A stretch of 64,000 nucleotides of DNA from an uncultured Butyrivibrio sp. (GTDB lineage: Bacteria > Bacillota > Clostridia > Lachnospirales > Lachnospiraceae), in contig CAMORK010000003.1 of the NCBI GenBank assembly GCA_946623755.1, forward strand, positions 1-64,000, written 5' to 3'. Made by a program: the position numbers and the translations under genes. The notes under the pieces were generated by a model. That model was not told the DNA's origin, made no database searches, and was given only the letters and a program-made list of their open reading frames with translations. This document shows positions 33,322 through 42,436 of the stretch, in pieces (the stretch's first letter is position 1; each line of letters begins with the position of its first letter).

Positions 33322-34689
33322 TCAGTACTCGGTCCAGTTCTCCCTTTCCACACCGGTGACAGTATCAAATCCGTAATGCTCGGCATAAAAAACATTAAGC
33401 CAATAATCAGGATCCTCTCTAATATCCATAGTATATGCTGTGGTGTAACGGCTCTCCCAGTCAGGGCGAAGCATCGGCACAACCACATCTGTGATGCCTT
33501 CACCTGCCATCTCCGTCAGGTATGCATCTCTTTCATCGAATTCACGCTTAATCCTTGCAAGGTTCGCGCCTTCCTCAATATATGTGAATATAAAGAAAAC
33601 TCCCAAAAGTGTTACAAGGCTTGTTGCAAAAGCCTGAACAAACGCCTCTTCATATCCTGTGTTGACCAGCCATGCAAATCCGTTTACAACAGCCGTCATC
33701 AAAAACAGTCCGGCACCATAGTATGCTCTGAGCTGAGTCTCAGCAACGCCAATAAGCGCATAGCTCGTAGCCAAAAATAAAAATCCAAACAACATCATAG
33801 CTGATGCGGTCTCAAAAAATTCTTCCCTGCTCTTCTGTTTATAAGCAATAGCAATGACAATAGCAATAAAGGCAAAAAGAAGAACCAGATACCCCTGCCT
33901 TATATTGATCGTTATCTTCAAAAATCTCGCAAGGAGAGCCAGAAGCCCTGTATGAGCTTCTTCCTGTGATGCTGCCCTGGAGAAGTTTCCGGGTGAACAG
34001 ATCATTATAATAAAACCGATCACTGCTCCTACCAGGCCTGTTATCATCCATGGTCTTATGTTCTTAAAGCTCTTTGTCCTACTCCATTTGTCCACCATCA
34101 TAATGATAACAAAAAGTATAGCGCCGCCTGAAGTGTTCTCATTGCACCAGCCTGCAGCCAGTCCAAAGAAGAACATCCCAATGATAAAGCCGATTTCTCC
34201 CGGCTTCTCCTCCCTTAACGCCTTCCTGAAAAGTGTAATAAAGCCGAGCACTATACATCCTGTGAACATATAATTGCAGGCGCCGTCTTCCCAAAGAACA
34301 CTGTTACTGATCGTCGGATCAAAGAGCCACATAAGCACAGCTATTGCAGCATAAACGCGGATATCGTATTTTTTCCTGTGATCGATATTCATGTAGATCA
34401 GTACAGAGATCAGCACAAATATGATCGCAGCAGCAACATCAAAAACAAGCTTATTCCCGATAAAAAGAAATATTCTCAGCAGGATATGTGCAACATTCCT
34501 GCCGGTATGTTCCATATAATGCACATACTCCTGCGCAAAGAGATCAAAGAAATTTCGTGCCCCGGCCACTTCATCCATATAGATGATGTCATCCGACAGA
34601 TAAGGTGTCAGATACAAGAAGCCAAACACCATTATGAAATTAACAAAAACCGTCAATTGAAACAGCCTTTTTCTAAGCGCTTCTGACAT
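33322..34689 (-). CDS. DUF6056-like polytopic membrane protein
   Basis: Membrane protein of about 455 residues with roughly ten hydrophobic segments. The pattern LTPYLSDDIIYMDE near the N-terminus, VLWEDGACNYMFTGCIVL and GWCNENTSGGAILF fits the DUF6056 group, often found in capsule loci and resembling GT-C glycosyltransferases. The acidic SDD after the first segment would be the active-site-like loop of such an enzyme. The start at 34689 has AGGGG 6 bases ahead, and the coding region overlaps the end of the upstream gene by 17 bases. Its role could be transfer from a polyprenyl-linked sugar. This is inferred from the fold type only. Confidence 0.75.
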   Translation of the reverse strand: MSEALRKRLFQLTVFVNFIMVFGFLYLTPYLSDDIIYMDEVAGARNFFDLFAQEYVHYMEHTGRNVAHILLRIFLFIGNKLVFDVAAAIIFVLISVLIYMNIDHRKKYDIRVYAAIAVLMWLFDPTISNSVLWEDGACNYMFTGCIVLGFITLFRKALREEKPGEIGFIIGMFFFGLAAGWCNENTSGGAILFVIIMMVDKWSRTKSFKNIRPWMITGLVGAVIGFIIMICSPGNFSRAASQEEAHTGLLALLARFLKITINIRQGYLVLLFAFIAIVIAIAYKQKSREEFFETASAMMLFGFLFLATSYALIGVAETQLRAYYGAGLFLMTAVVNGFAWLVNTGYEEAFVQAFATSLVTLLGVFFIFTYIEEGANLARIKREFDERDAYLTEMAGEGITDVVVPMLRPDWESRYTTAYTMDIREDPDYWLNVFYAEHYGFDTVTGVERENWTEY

Positions 34690-35857
34690 CTGTTTCCCCT
34701 TTATCCACAAATAAATATCCCAGGTAGACACCTGCTATCACCAAAAAGAAATCACGGCCCAGATATCTTGTTACAAAAGTGGCCTCAACTATTGTATATA
34801 CGGATACCGAGAATATCAGTATCATGGTCCATATGTCCCTCTTTTTCCAGCACACATAGATCACGGCCGTAAGGGCAACGACTATGAGAGCTGCCGGAAT
34901 TATTCCGTACCAGTAAAAGAGCCTTACCCAGCCCATATCAAAAAACGAATCGGTACCATGTGCCGAAAAGAGCTTCCACCCGGCAAGCACAGCATCTCTG
35001 TTGGCAGCTTCATAGTATATCGAACCAATTCTGTTGTTTAATGCATCTTCTATTTTCCAATACAGATCTCCGATGTCAAGGAATCTGTCGCCGGCATATA
35101 TCCGTCCTGCCGTGCCTGCTGCCATAACTGCTGACAGCACACAAAAGACCGGAGAAACCAAAGCCTCCAGGATGTAAAACGCCTTAAATTCCGAAAGCTT
35201 CCCAAAAAATCTAAACAGTATTGCTATCGCAACTGTCATTGCAAGGATCAGAGCACTGGTCCTTGACCTGGTCAGCCATATGATCAAAGCTGAAGATACT
35301 ACTGCCACCAGATACGGAATAATTCGGGCTTTTCTTCCATATATCCAGATCCACATCAGTATCAGAACAAAGAATGAGCTGAACAGCGTGTTGGGATGTC
35401 CAAAGCCAAACACATACCTGGTCTCTGCACCGACGCTCCTTCCGAAATCCTTGGTAAGTGCAACATCGCCCAAAACCCCGATGCTGGCAAGAAGAGCTAT
35501 CAGTAAAAATCCTGTCAGGCACACATAAAAGCAATATTTCATCGCCTTTTTCAGATCAATGTCCCTGGCTGCCATCACCAAAGTTACCACCCTGAGCATA
35601 TCATTCTTGCCGGATGAGTAATAACTGATCGCAGCTATTATCCACACACAGCCAATGACAAGCCATTCCTTTTTGTCATGCTTCATCACAAGAACTGCAA
35701 GAAATGTCAGCAGAAAAGTCACCCTGAAAACATAGCTCTCCAGATGAAAAGAGATCTCACTCTTTTCCAGTATCATAATAAGCACTTCAATGGTGAATGC
35801 AATATAGAAAAGATATTCTGATATTCTTTTTCTGTTAGCAGCAAGCCATGTGATCAT
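34673..35857 (-). CDS. Wzy-like O-antigen/capsule polymerase
   Basis: Polytopic membrane protein of 394 residues, about 11 hydrophobic segments. The large loop begins after RYVFGFGHPNTLFSSFFVL, a motif seen in Firmicutes polymerases, and WLTRSRTSALI follows. It is predicted to join flipped repeat units into a polymer. Wzy proteins are very divergent, so the call rests on topology, the FGHPN motif and position. The ATG overlaps the GT17 stop by 4 bases. Confidence 0.8.
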   Translation of the reverse strand: MITWLAANRKRISEYLFYIAFTIEVLIMILEKSEISFHLESYVFRVTFLLTFLAVLVMKHDKKEWLVIGCVWIIAAISYYSSGKNDMLRVVTLVMAARDIDLKKAMKYCFYVCLTGFLLIALLASIGVLGDVALTKDFGRSVGAETRYVFGFGHPNTLFSSFFVLILMWIWIYGRKARIIPYLVAVVSSALIIWLTRSRTSALILAMTVAIAILFRFFGKLSEFKAFYILEALVSPVFCVLSAVMAAGTAGRIYAGDRFLDIGDLYWKIEDALNNRIGSIYYEAANRDAVLAGWKLFSAHGTDSFFDMGWVRLFYWYGIIPAALIVVALTAVIYVCWKKRDIWTMILIFSVSVYTIVEATFVTRYLGRDFFLVIAGVYLGYLFVDKGETDVRSA

Positions 35858-36804
35858 AGAAACATTCTTTTTATCTTACGAATTGCCTTTCTGAAAAATC
35901 TTCCTACGGTAATATCAAATTTATGGTAAAGCTTTGAAATAAGTGTTATCTTCGGCATGACCAGATGCTCGTAGTCAGAGAGATTATCCAAAAGATACTT
36001 AGGATATGTATCATCAATCTCAACTCTTTCAAACTTTGCATCCCTGCCAAAGATATCCTGCCCAAGGATCAGCCTGTCCATGGTCTCAAGGATAATTTCT
36101 TTTTCGTTGTACTCCTGATGAGCTGCGGCTTTGACCTTGACACCTATCCTGTCGATAGGGTTCTTTTCATGGTCACCTCCCATGTATCCGAAGTGCCAGC
36201 CACCGTCAGCCACCCTGACAGCATTCTCATCCGTAACCTCACAGAGATCTCTTAGTCTCACTATTCCCTCTTTTGGGATATTGAGCATGGAAGTAACCTT
36301 AGTTCCAAGCCACTTACGCTTCTCCTGAGGGATATCGGGAAATTCTCTTGTAATTGACAAAAGCTTGCCCGATTTCTCCTCCATGTTGAGGAACGCATAG
36401 AAGTTCCTCTGCGCAAGGTGATAAACTTTTGTTTTATCAAAACCGGCTATTATCTTCTCAAGCTCTACAGGATTGGGGATCTCATCGCAGTCGCCGAAGA
36501 TGATGATGTCATCCTCTGTCGCACCGACTTCCTTAAGTCCGTCAATAAGGCGGTTCTTCTGGAAGTAATCCCTCTCGTGGGTAGTTCCCGTCGTAGGCGA
36601 ATTGTCCACCGTCACATAGACGATCCTGTCCAGAAACTTTTTGAACCTGTCTCTGTTTGCCTTAAAGCACAGGCTCTTTTCCTCTCCGGAAAAAGTCATT
36701 GTGGACTCCTCGATTATGAACTTGTCCACATATTTATCCAGGATATTCAGTCTTAGCTCAAGTATATCCAGTTCGTTAAAAAAAGGTATGCAATCGTATA
36801 CCAT
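35854..36804 (-). CDS. GT17-family glycosyltransferase
   Basis: Protein of 316 residues beginning MVYDCIPFFNELDILELRLN, the diagnostic opening of family GT17, whose founding member is the eukaryotic beta-1,4-N-acetylglucosaminyltransferase III that makes bisecting GlcNAc. FIIEESTMTFSGEEKSL, IIIFGDCDEIPNP and WHFGYMGG are further family blocks. It is predicted to add beta-1,4-GlcNAc or a similar sugar. Bacterial members are fairly rare and sit in surface-glycan loci. GGAAAATAA precedes the ATG. Its end overlaps the polymerase start. Confidence 0.88.
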   Translation of the reverse strand: MVYDCIPFFNELDILELRLNILDKYVDKFIIEESTMTFSGEEKSLCFKANRDRFKKFLDRIVYVTVDNSPTTGTTHERDYFQKNRLIDGLKEVGATEDDIIIFGDCDEIPNPVELEKIIAGFDKTKVYHLAQRNFYAFLNMEEKSGKLLSITREFPDIPQEKRKWLGTKVTSMLNIPKEGIVRLRDLCEVTDENAVRVADGGWHFGYMGGDHEKNPIDRIGVKVKAAAHQEYNEKEIILETMDRLILGQDIFGRDAKFERVEIDDTYPKYLLDNLSDYEHLVMPKITLISKLYHKFDITVGRFFRKAIRKIKRMFL

Positions 36805-36813
36805 TTATTTTCC

Positions 36814-37863
36814 TCATTTCCTGCCAAGAAGCTTTTTGATACCTCTTTTAATGCGAAGCTTTTTACTATACGCAAGGAGCTTTTTGTATGGGTCATCCGA
36901 CATCTGAAGGTCATGCACAAGGCTTGCCTCCTGAGGCGCCCACATAGGAAGTTCTCCTCCCGCGTATTGCCTGTAGAAGGGTTTTCTTATCAGCGCATCA
37001 AGCTCTGACTTTACATCCTTCCATGGTAGAGCTGATTTAAGTAGCTTACTTACCGTGATGGTACAGGTCAGGGCCATTCTCTTGGTTATAACCTTGTCGT
37101 ACTCATTATCTCTTTTCTGCCATTTTTCAGAATAGCCAAGGAGCTTATTCCAGGCATATTCCTGCTGCTCTAAGTATGCGGGGTAATAACCTGAAGTAAG
37201 TCCCCCTGAGTTATCTTTTCTGTATGAGATAAGCGCCTTGTTGATAAAGAGTATGCTGTGCGCTTCGTCCAGTATCTGAGCCGTCTGAGTCAGATCCTCT
37301 CCGTGGTTGAACATTCCGGGAGTAGCTGGATCGTCTTCTGAAACCAGCCTGTCTGCAAGGCTCTTTTTCAGGCACTTGTTCCACATGGCGTTGAGGGAAT
37401 CTCCCGCACACATCACATCGTAGAACTCCCTTTTGCGATCTCCCCGGTACAGATTTCCGTCTGTAAATGGAAAAGAGAATTTAAGAGTCCCTTCACTTCC
37501 CATATTCTCTGCATTGTAGAGAACAACTTCCGGTTCATCTTTTAAAACAGCTCCTGCCAGAATCTCCAGAGCTCCTACCTTCAGCGCATCGTCGCAGTCA
37601 AGAAACACCAGATAGTCTCCGGTAGCCTGCCTCATTCCGCACCTTCTGCCCTCATAAGCACCAAGAGCCTGCTGGCGAAATACCTTTACCTCACTGTGCT
37701 TTGCAGCATAGTCGTCGCATATGGCTGCACTATTGTCAGTAGAGCCGTTTTCAACAACTACAAGCTCTGTCTCAAAATCACCCTTCTGAGACAGTACCGA
37801 GTCCAGACATTCATTTAGATATTTCTCCCCGTTATGAACCGGGATGATAACAGAAAACTTCAT
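36814..37863 (-). CDS. Family 2 glycosyltransferase
   Basis: GT-A enzyme of about 349 residues starting MKFSVIIPVHNGEKYL. VVVENGSTDNSA takes the place of the common DDGS motif, and YLVFLDCDDALK holds the metal-binding acidic residues. The start at 37863 overlaps the upstream stop in an ATGA arrangement, so translation is probably coupled. An in-frame upstream extension lies inside the preceding gene. Donor and acceptor are unknown. Confidence 0.92.
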   Translation of the reverse strand: MKFSVIIPVHNGEKYLNECLDSVLSQKGDFETELVVVENGSTDNSAAICDDYAAKHSEVKVFRQQALGAYEGRRCGMRQATGDYLVFLDCDDALKVGALEILAGAVLKDEPEVVLYNAENMGSEGTLKFSFPFTDGNLYRGDRKREFYDVMCAGDSLNAMWNKCLKKSLADRLVSEDDPATPGMFNHGEDLTQTAQILDEAHSILFINKALISYRKDNSGGLTSGYYPAYLEQQEYAWNKLLGYSEKWQKRDNEYDKVITKRMALTCTITVSKLLKSALPWKDVKSELDALIRKPFYRQYAGGELPMWAPQEASLVHDLQMSDDPYKKLLAYSKKLRIKRGIKKLLGRK

Positions 37864-38627
37864 TGCACTTTGTGCTCTCTCTTCCACTTTTCGCTCTTAC
37901 GCCAGAAAAGAAGCGGTCTCACCGCCATCTTAAAGCGCTTTTTGGGACTGTAAAACCTTGGATATCCGCTGTTCTCACCGCGCCACTTATGGAAAACAAA
38001 AGGCTCTATGCCCTTGTTTTCCGGGATCATATGCTCTCTGCCAAATAAAACCGCAACTTCCAGAGGCGCCCATCTAAGTCCATGCTCCTCCATCTCGTTC
38101 TTGGCAAGACAGCACAGGAAAATATCCTCGTTGTAGTAATCATCAAAGCCCTTCTCCCACTTGAGGTTATGCTCCGAAGGATACTCAAGAAGCCTCTTTG
38201 ATCTGATGGAAACACTGTTTCCTACGCGGCTGATCTCGCCCTTTCTGTCCCTGTAGGCATAATCGTTGGTAGGCATGGGAAACGGCGATCCGATATAGTC
38301 ATAGTCAAGAAATTCATCTCTCCACAGTTCCGGATGGATGACAAATCCATCGGCGTGGACCACCAGGCAAAAGTCAGTATTTATGTGGTCCTTGAGCTCA
38401 TAGACCATCTTGTAATTGAATTTATCAATACTGTCCAGCTTGCTTGTATGGCTGTACCTGATAGACTTAGGCAAGAACCACGGCTTTTTATCTGTGACCA
38501 GCACAGCGTCACCGAACTCGATCTCCCGCATGCTGTAGCACATGGCCCGCACTGTCTCATATATATTTACACTTGTCATAGCCACCAGTGTCACATTTGG
38601 CAGCTGTAATTTCTTGGTGCTTTGCAT
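37860..38627 (-). CDS. DUF5672 glycosyltransferase-like protein
   Basis: Protein of 255 residues. TLVAMTSVNIYETVRAMCYS, FCLVVHADGFVIHPELW and YDYIGSPFPMP with VGNSVSIRSKRLL are the family blocks of DUF5672, a GT-A-like group found in capsule and LPS loci. VVHADGF would be the DxD-like metal site. The C-terminal tail has the GREHMIPEN region of the family. AGGAAG precedes the ATG. Its stop overlaps the next GT2 gene. The sugar is unknown. Confidence 0.85.
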   Translation of the reverse strand: MQSTKKLQLPNVTLVAMTSVNIYETVRAMCYSMREIEFGDAVLVTDKKPWFLPKSIRYSHTSKLDSIDKFNYKMVYELKDHINTDFCLVVHADGFVIHPELWRDEFLDYDYIGSPFPMPTNDYAYRDRKGEISRVGNSVSIRSKRLLEYPSEHNLKWEKGFDDYYNEDIFLCCLAKNEMEEHGLRWAPLEVAVLFGREHMIPENKGIEPFVFHKWRGENSGYPRFYSPKKRFKMAVRPLLFWRKSEKWKREHKVQ

Positions 38628-38642
38628 ATTTCTTCCTGTTTA

Positions 38643-39686
38643 TTAGTACTTGTATGTCCTGATGATACCAAGCCTTCTTCCGAGAGACCTGAGTATTTTT
38701 TTTGAGTAAAAGACACCGTAGATGCATTTGCGTCTGATTACCTGGCAAAAGAGCCTTACCTTCCCGGGCCTTTTGTTTCTTCTTGCGTAGAGCCTTGATG
38801 TCTTTTTATATTCCTCCAGCTCTTTTCTGCATTCTTCAGGAGAAAAAAGCTTTCCGCTCCTGTCCTGATACGTCAAAAAGCTGTAGATGTTCTGCTCCGA
38901 AGACCAGAATCCGTCTGAGATATTGTGACGGGCCCAGTATTTGGGAGCTATTGCATATTTAAGCTCTGTGCTGGACATTACCGGCATCAGTGCAAATGAA
39001 GTATTGCACATGATGAGGTATCTGGCATTTTTAATGGTCACGTAATCCTTGGCCATATCAAAATGATGACACTCATATTCAGGAAGGATCTTTTTGGCAG
39101 ATTCCTCGTCCTCAGTAACCACCATGAAACGCATGTTTTTATTTATCTTTTTCATGTTCCTGATGGCATTTAAATAGTACTTCCTGTCAAGGTACAGCTC
39201 CGGATGATTGGTGTACTCTCCGCCTCGTATATTGATGATACAAAGATCATCCGCTGTATATTCATCCGATTCATACTCAGGCTTAACCTTCAGCCACTCA
39301 CGTATCTTGTCTCTGTGCTTTTCAAAATACGACTGATCCTGAAGATTTCCATAGATCAAAGTATTATCTTCAATCTCAAACAGCTTTTTATCAGGTCCGC
39401 TGATATAGCATCCGTTTGACATGTCATGTCTGGAATTGCCCATATAAAGGCGGTCATCCTGTTCATGGCAGATCTTATAGTTTTTCATGTCACCACGGGA
39501 AATCTCTTTTCCCATATCGATATCCATGAAGTACATTCCCTTTTTGGAATGGTATACGTTGCCAAGCTGTCCGGGATTCACAAAACCAAAGTCTACTCCT
39601 TTATCCAGGGCAAGACACCTTGTCACAATATAGAAAAACAACTGGTTACCTAAACCGTAACCCTCTATCAACTCGGTTCCTATCAT
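38643..39686 (-). CDS. Divergent GT11-like glycosyltransferase
   Basis: Protein of about 347 residues. EGYGLGNQLFFYIVTRCLA resembles the GGLGNQ opening of GT11. Where the family has HxRRGDY this one has IINIRGGEYTNHP, so the basic pair is reduced to one Arg and the His is lost. The third motif appears as IMCNTSFALMPVM without the Trp residues. It may use another donor than GDP-fucose. The ATG overlaps the ABC-exporter stop (TGATG). Confidence 0.75.
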   Translation of the reverse strand: MIGTELIEGYGLGNQLFFYIVTRCLALDKGVDFGFVNPGQLGNVYHSKKGMYFMDIDMGKEISRGDMKNYKICHEQDDRLYMGNSRHDMSNGCYISGPDKKLFEIEDNTLIYGNLQDQSYFEKHRDKIREWLKVKPEYESDEYTADDLCIINIRGGEYTNHPELYLDRKYYLNAIRNMKKINKNMRFMVVTEDEESAKKILPEYECHHFDMAKDYVTIKNARYLIMCNTSFALMPVMSSTELKYAIAPKYWARHNISDGFWSSEQNIYSFLTYQDRSGKLFSPEECRKELEEYKKTSRLYARRNKRPGKVRLFCQVIRRKCIYGVFYSKKILRSLGRRLGIIRTYKY

Positions 39687-41479
39687 CAATGAATTACCGT
39701 TCTTCCCTCTAAACTCGTAGGCGCGATCTTCTCGTCCTTGACTTCGTAGATGACATCGCACTTCTCAATGGTGTTAAGCCTGTGTGCGATAATGACCATG
39801 GTCTTGCGGCCGTGGAAGCTGTTGATGGCCTCCATTACTGCTGCCTCTGTCTCATTGTCCAGAGCGCTTGTAGCCTCATCAAATACCAGGATCTCGGGGT
39901 TGTGATAAAGAGATCTGGCAATACCAATCCTCTGCCTCTGTCCGCCGGAGAGCCTTACGCCTCTGTCTCCGACCTTGGTATCAAGACCCTCGGGAAGACT
40001 TCTTACAAATTCGGCCAGCTGAGCCTCCTCCATTACTTCCCAGATCCTCTCGTCATCAATCTCTGAAGCGTCGATACCAAATGCGATGTTCTCCCTGATG
40101 GACTCATCCACAAGGTAGATGGACTGCGGGATGTATCCGATCTGAGAAAGCCATGATTCGTAGTTACTGAAGATATTGCTTCCATCGCAGAGGATTTCTC
40201 CTGACTGTACATGCAAAAGGCCAAGGAGAATATCAACGATAGTCGATTTACCTGCGCCGGACGGTCCCATGATCCCGACAGACTGACCCTTTTTGATGGT
40301 CATGTTGGCATCCTTAAAGATATTCACATCAGAATCGGGATATGCAAAAGTAATGTTCTTGAGCTCGATCTCTTTTTCCAGGTGAAGTTCAGGGCCTGAG
40401 ATTGCTGCTCTCTCAGCACGCATTGCCTTTTCTGTCTTCATGGATTCAGTGAGATTCTGATACACAAAATCCAGACTGTACTGGTTATAAGCGATATTGG
40501 TGATATAAGTATTGATCCTGTTGGCTGAGGGCATGATCCTCATGGCAGCCAGGCCAAAGGCTGTCAGCTGCGGAACAAGCTGGGATGCATCTCCTCCATT
40601 TGTTATATAAATAAGGACATAGAGAATGACAACAGCCATGAAAACTGTCTCAATAAGTACCCTCGGCATGTTGTTAAGAACCTGGTAGTCCCTGTCAATA
40701 TCTGCACCGATCCTGCCCTGTTCATAGTAGTTTCGGATAAAGAAATCCTGTCTGTTAAGGACCTTTACATCCTTAAGTCCGTAAATAGCCTGAAGTCTCC
40801 ACTTGGCAATCCTGGACTGGGTCTCCTGATTATGTCTTCCGATAGTGTTAAGCCTTGGCTTTAAAAGCTTGGTAATGATCAGTGTAAGAAGCAGAAGAAC
40901 CACCACTATAAGCACCGTCATCTGCCAGTTCACAAACAAAAGCACAACTCCGAGACAGATGGATACAATTAGCTCTGTAGTAAGAGAAAGAAGTGAGAGC
41001 ATAAGATTAAAGGTCTTGGGAATATCGGAGTCCGTGATCCTGAAGACCGTAGGGATATCTGCTCCGAGATAATCCTCGTAAGGCCTGTTCAAAAACTCTC
41101 TCATGACCCTGCTGATCATGTCGTTTCTGGCTCTTGAGATAAAGGTGTTCTGCCTGTAGACCAGAAACAGAAGATATGTGTTCTTTACCACAAACAATAT
41201 GATAAGAAGCACCAAAAGAGCACAGGCAAGCTTTGTGTCGTTATCAAGCCCCATGGAGGTTAAAACTCCCGAGAGCCATGGAATCTTGGCGACTTTTCTG
41301 TGAAGATCGGAGGGGCTTAAGATAACAGACACAACCGGAATTATCATTGAAACGCCCAGCGTCTCAAAAACCGCTCCAATGAGTATAAGGACAGCCAGAA
41401 TTACAAGCTGTCCCTTTTGTTTTTTATCAAATATGTAATTTATCTTGGCAAGCAGGCTTACCTTTTTTGAATCGTTCAT
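39686..41479 (-). CDS. PglK-like ABC flippase (permease plus ATPase)
   Basis: Half-transporter of 597 residues with six N-terminal hydrophobic segments (FETLGVSMIIPVVSVIL in the first) and a C-terminal nucleotide-binding domain. The latter shows Walker A GPSGAGKST near residue 385, the signature LSGGQRQRIGIARSL, Walker B ILVFDEATSALD and the switch His in IAHRL. The layout is that of Campylobacter PglK, which flips lipid-linked oligosaccharide, and of lipid A exporters. Given PglC-, PglE- and PglF-like enzymes in the same locus, the PglK reading is favoured. Its start overlaps the GT11 stop by one base. Confidence 0.9.
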   Translation of the reverse strand: MNDSKKVSLLAKINYIFDKKQKGQLVILAVLILIGAVFETLGVSMIIPVVSVILSPSDLHRKVAKIPWLSGVLTSMGLDNDTKLACALLVLLIILFVVKNTYLLFLVYRQNTFISRARNDMISRVMREFLNRPYEDYLGADIPTVFRITDSDIPKTFNLMLSLLSLTTELIVSICLGVVLLFVNWQMTVLIVVVLLLLTLIITKLLKPRLNTIGRHNQETQSRIAKWRLQAIYGLKDVKVLNRQDFFIRNYYEQGRIGADIDRDYQVLNNMPRVLIETVFMAVVILYVLIYITNGGDASQLVPQLTAFGLAAMRIMPSANRINTYITNIAYNQYSLDFVYQNLTESMKTEKAMRAERAAISGPELHLEKEIELKNITFAYPDSDVNIFKDANMTIKKGQSVGIMGPSGAGKSTIVDILLGLLHVQSGEILCDGSNIFSNYESWLSQIGYIPQSIYLVDESIRENIAFGIDASEIDDERIWEVMEEAQLAEFVRSLPEGLDTKVGDRGVRLSGGQRQRIGIARSLYHNPEILVFDEATSALDNETEAAVMEAINSFHGRKTMVIIAHRLNTIEKCDVIYEVKDEKIAPTSLEGRTVIH

Positions 41480-42351
41480 TATATAGCAACCCTTGTCATC
41501 CGCTCAGTATAAATGTCATCCATTTTCTTGTTGTTAATCCACTTGGATGGAGCGATGACCATCTTTTCAGGTGAATCATTGAGCCATGCTGACCACCAGC
41601 TAAAAGAGCTGTTGGCGATGATGTGGTGCTTGCATCTGCTCATAAGAAGCATGTCTGCCACATCGGTAAACTCACCTTCCTGAAGCTCAACAGTGATAAA
41701 GTTGGGTCCCTTGAAGTGGTCCTTGCACCACTCCTTGTCATCGGTAAATATGAAAAATACCGCATTCGGATGCTGATGCCTTATCATCTTGATGGCATTC
41801 TTGTAGTATTTTTCCGAGCACAGGTTATGGATCTTAATGTGCTCCTCGTCAATGTAGTCAGTCCTTCTTACGTGGATACTGACTGATTCACAGCATTCGA
41901 TCTGCTGAAGCGTAGACCAGCTCACCGAATCATGCATGATCTCCTGAGGACGCTTTCCGAAAGCTTCCTGGATCTGCTCTATGACCTCGGGTGATGTGAA
42001 GTATTTCTCAGACTGCCAGTAACCTACAAGATAGGCATTCTCTGTCTCAAATATGGTGGAATCAAAGATTCCCTCCGTCTCATCGATCCTGTAAGTCTTA
42101 CGTCCCGTGAGCTTCCTTCTGATCCTGCTGAAAATATCCATCTTTGAATCGGTCAGTTCAACGACCTCTTCTCTTGTGGCCCTGTCATATTCCACTCCGA
42201 AACGGTCAAGTACCGGAACTCTTAGCTTATCATTTACAAATCCGGACACATCATCGATCTTGACTTCTCGTCCTCTATGTTTAAGTTCTTTGTATAAGGC
42301 GTACTGAAACATCTGGTTGCCCAGTCCGCCCTTAAGCTGAATGATTATCAT
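41479..42351 (-). CDS. GT11 alpha-1,2-fucosyltransferase-like
   Basis: Protein of about 290 residues opening MIIIQLKGGLGNQMFQYALY. SVSIHVRRTDYIDE is the donor-binding motif, with Thr in place of Gly as in many bacterial GT11 members. HHIIANSSFSWWSAWLND is the third motif. This is the most canonical of the three GT11-type proteins in the locus. The start 42351 is used because GGAGG lies a few bases before it. The element at 42388-42436 separates it from the upstream asparagine synthetase gene. Confidence 0.93.
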   Translation of the reverse strand: MIIIQLKGGLGNQMFQYALYKELKHRGREVKIDDVSGFVNDKLRVPVLDRFGVEYDRATREEVVELTDSKMDIFSRIRRKLTGRKTYRIDETEGIFDSTIFETENAYLVGYWQSEKYFTSPEVIEQIQEAFGKRPQEIMHDSVSWSTLQQIECCESVSIHVRRTDYIDEEHIKIHNLCSEKYYKNAIKMIRHQHPNAVFFIFTDDKEWCKDHFKGPNFITVELQEGEFTDVADMLLMSRCKHHIIANSSFSWWSAWLNDSPEKMVIAPSKWINNKKMDDIYTERMTRVAI

Positions 42352-42387
42352 AGATCCTCCCTGTATCAGCATATATCACACGCTTAC

Positions 42388-42436
42388 GTGATGTCACGGA
42401 TTGCTTCGTGCGATGCACTTTCGCCCCTGACATCAC
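42388..42436. repeat. Structured intergenic element, copy C (internally deleted)
   Basis: The perfect 9-base inverted repeat GTGATGTCA / TGACATCAC encloses 31 bases that begin CGGATTGC and end CCCC. These are the same border bases next to the terminal stem as in copies A and B, but the long stem and the linkers are missing. A GTGC-ATC-GCAC hairpin is left inside. The right arm reaches into the stop codon of the asparagine synthetase gene. Confidence 0.6.

Noticed and set aside
33303..33503. In-frame N-terminal extension of the GT2 gene at 32313
   Set aside because: The added 67 residues overlap the end of the DUF6056 gene and do not belong to the GT2 fold. ATG 33302 has a good SD.
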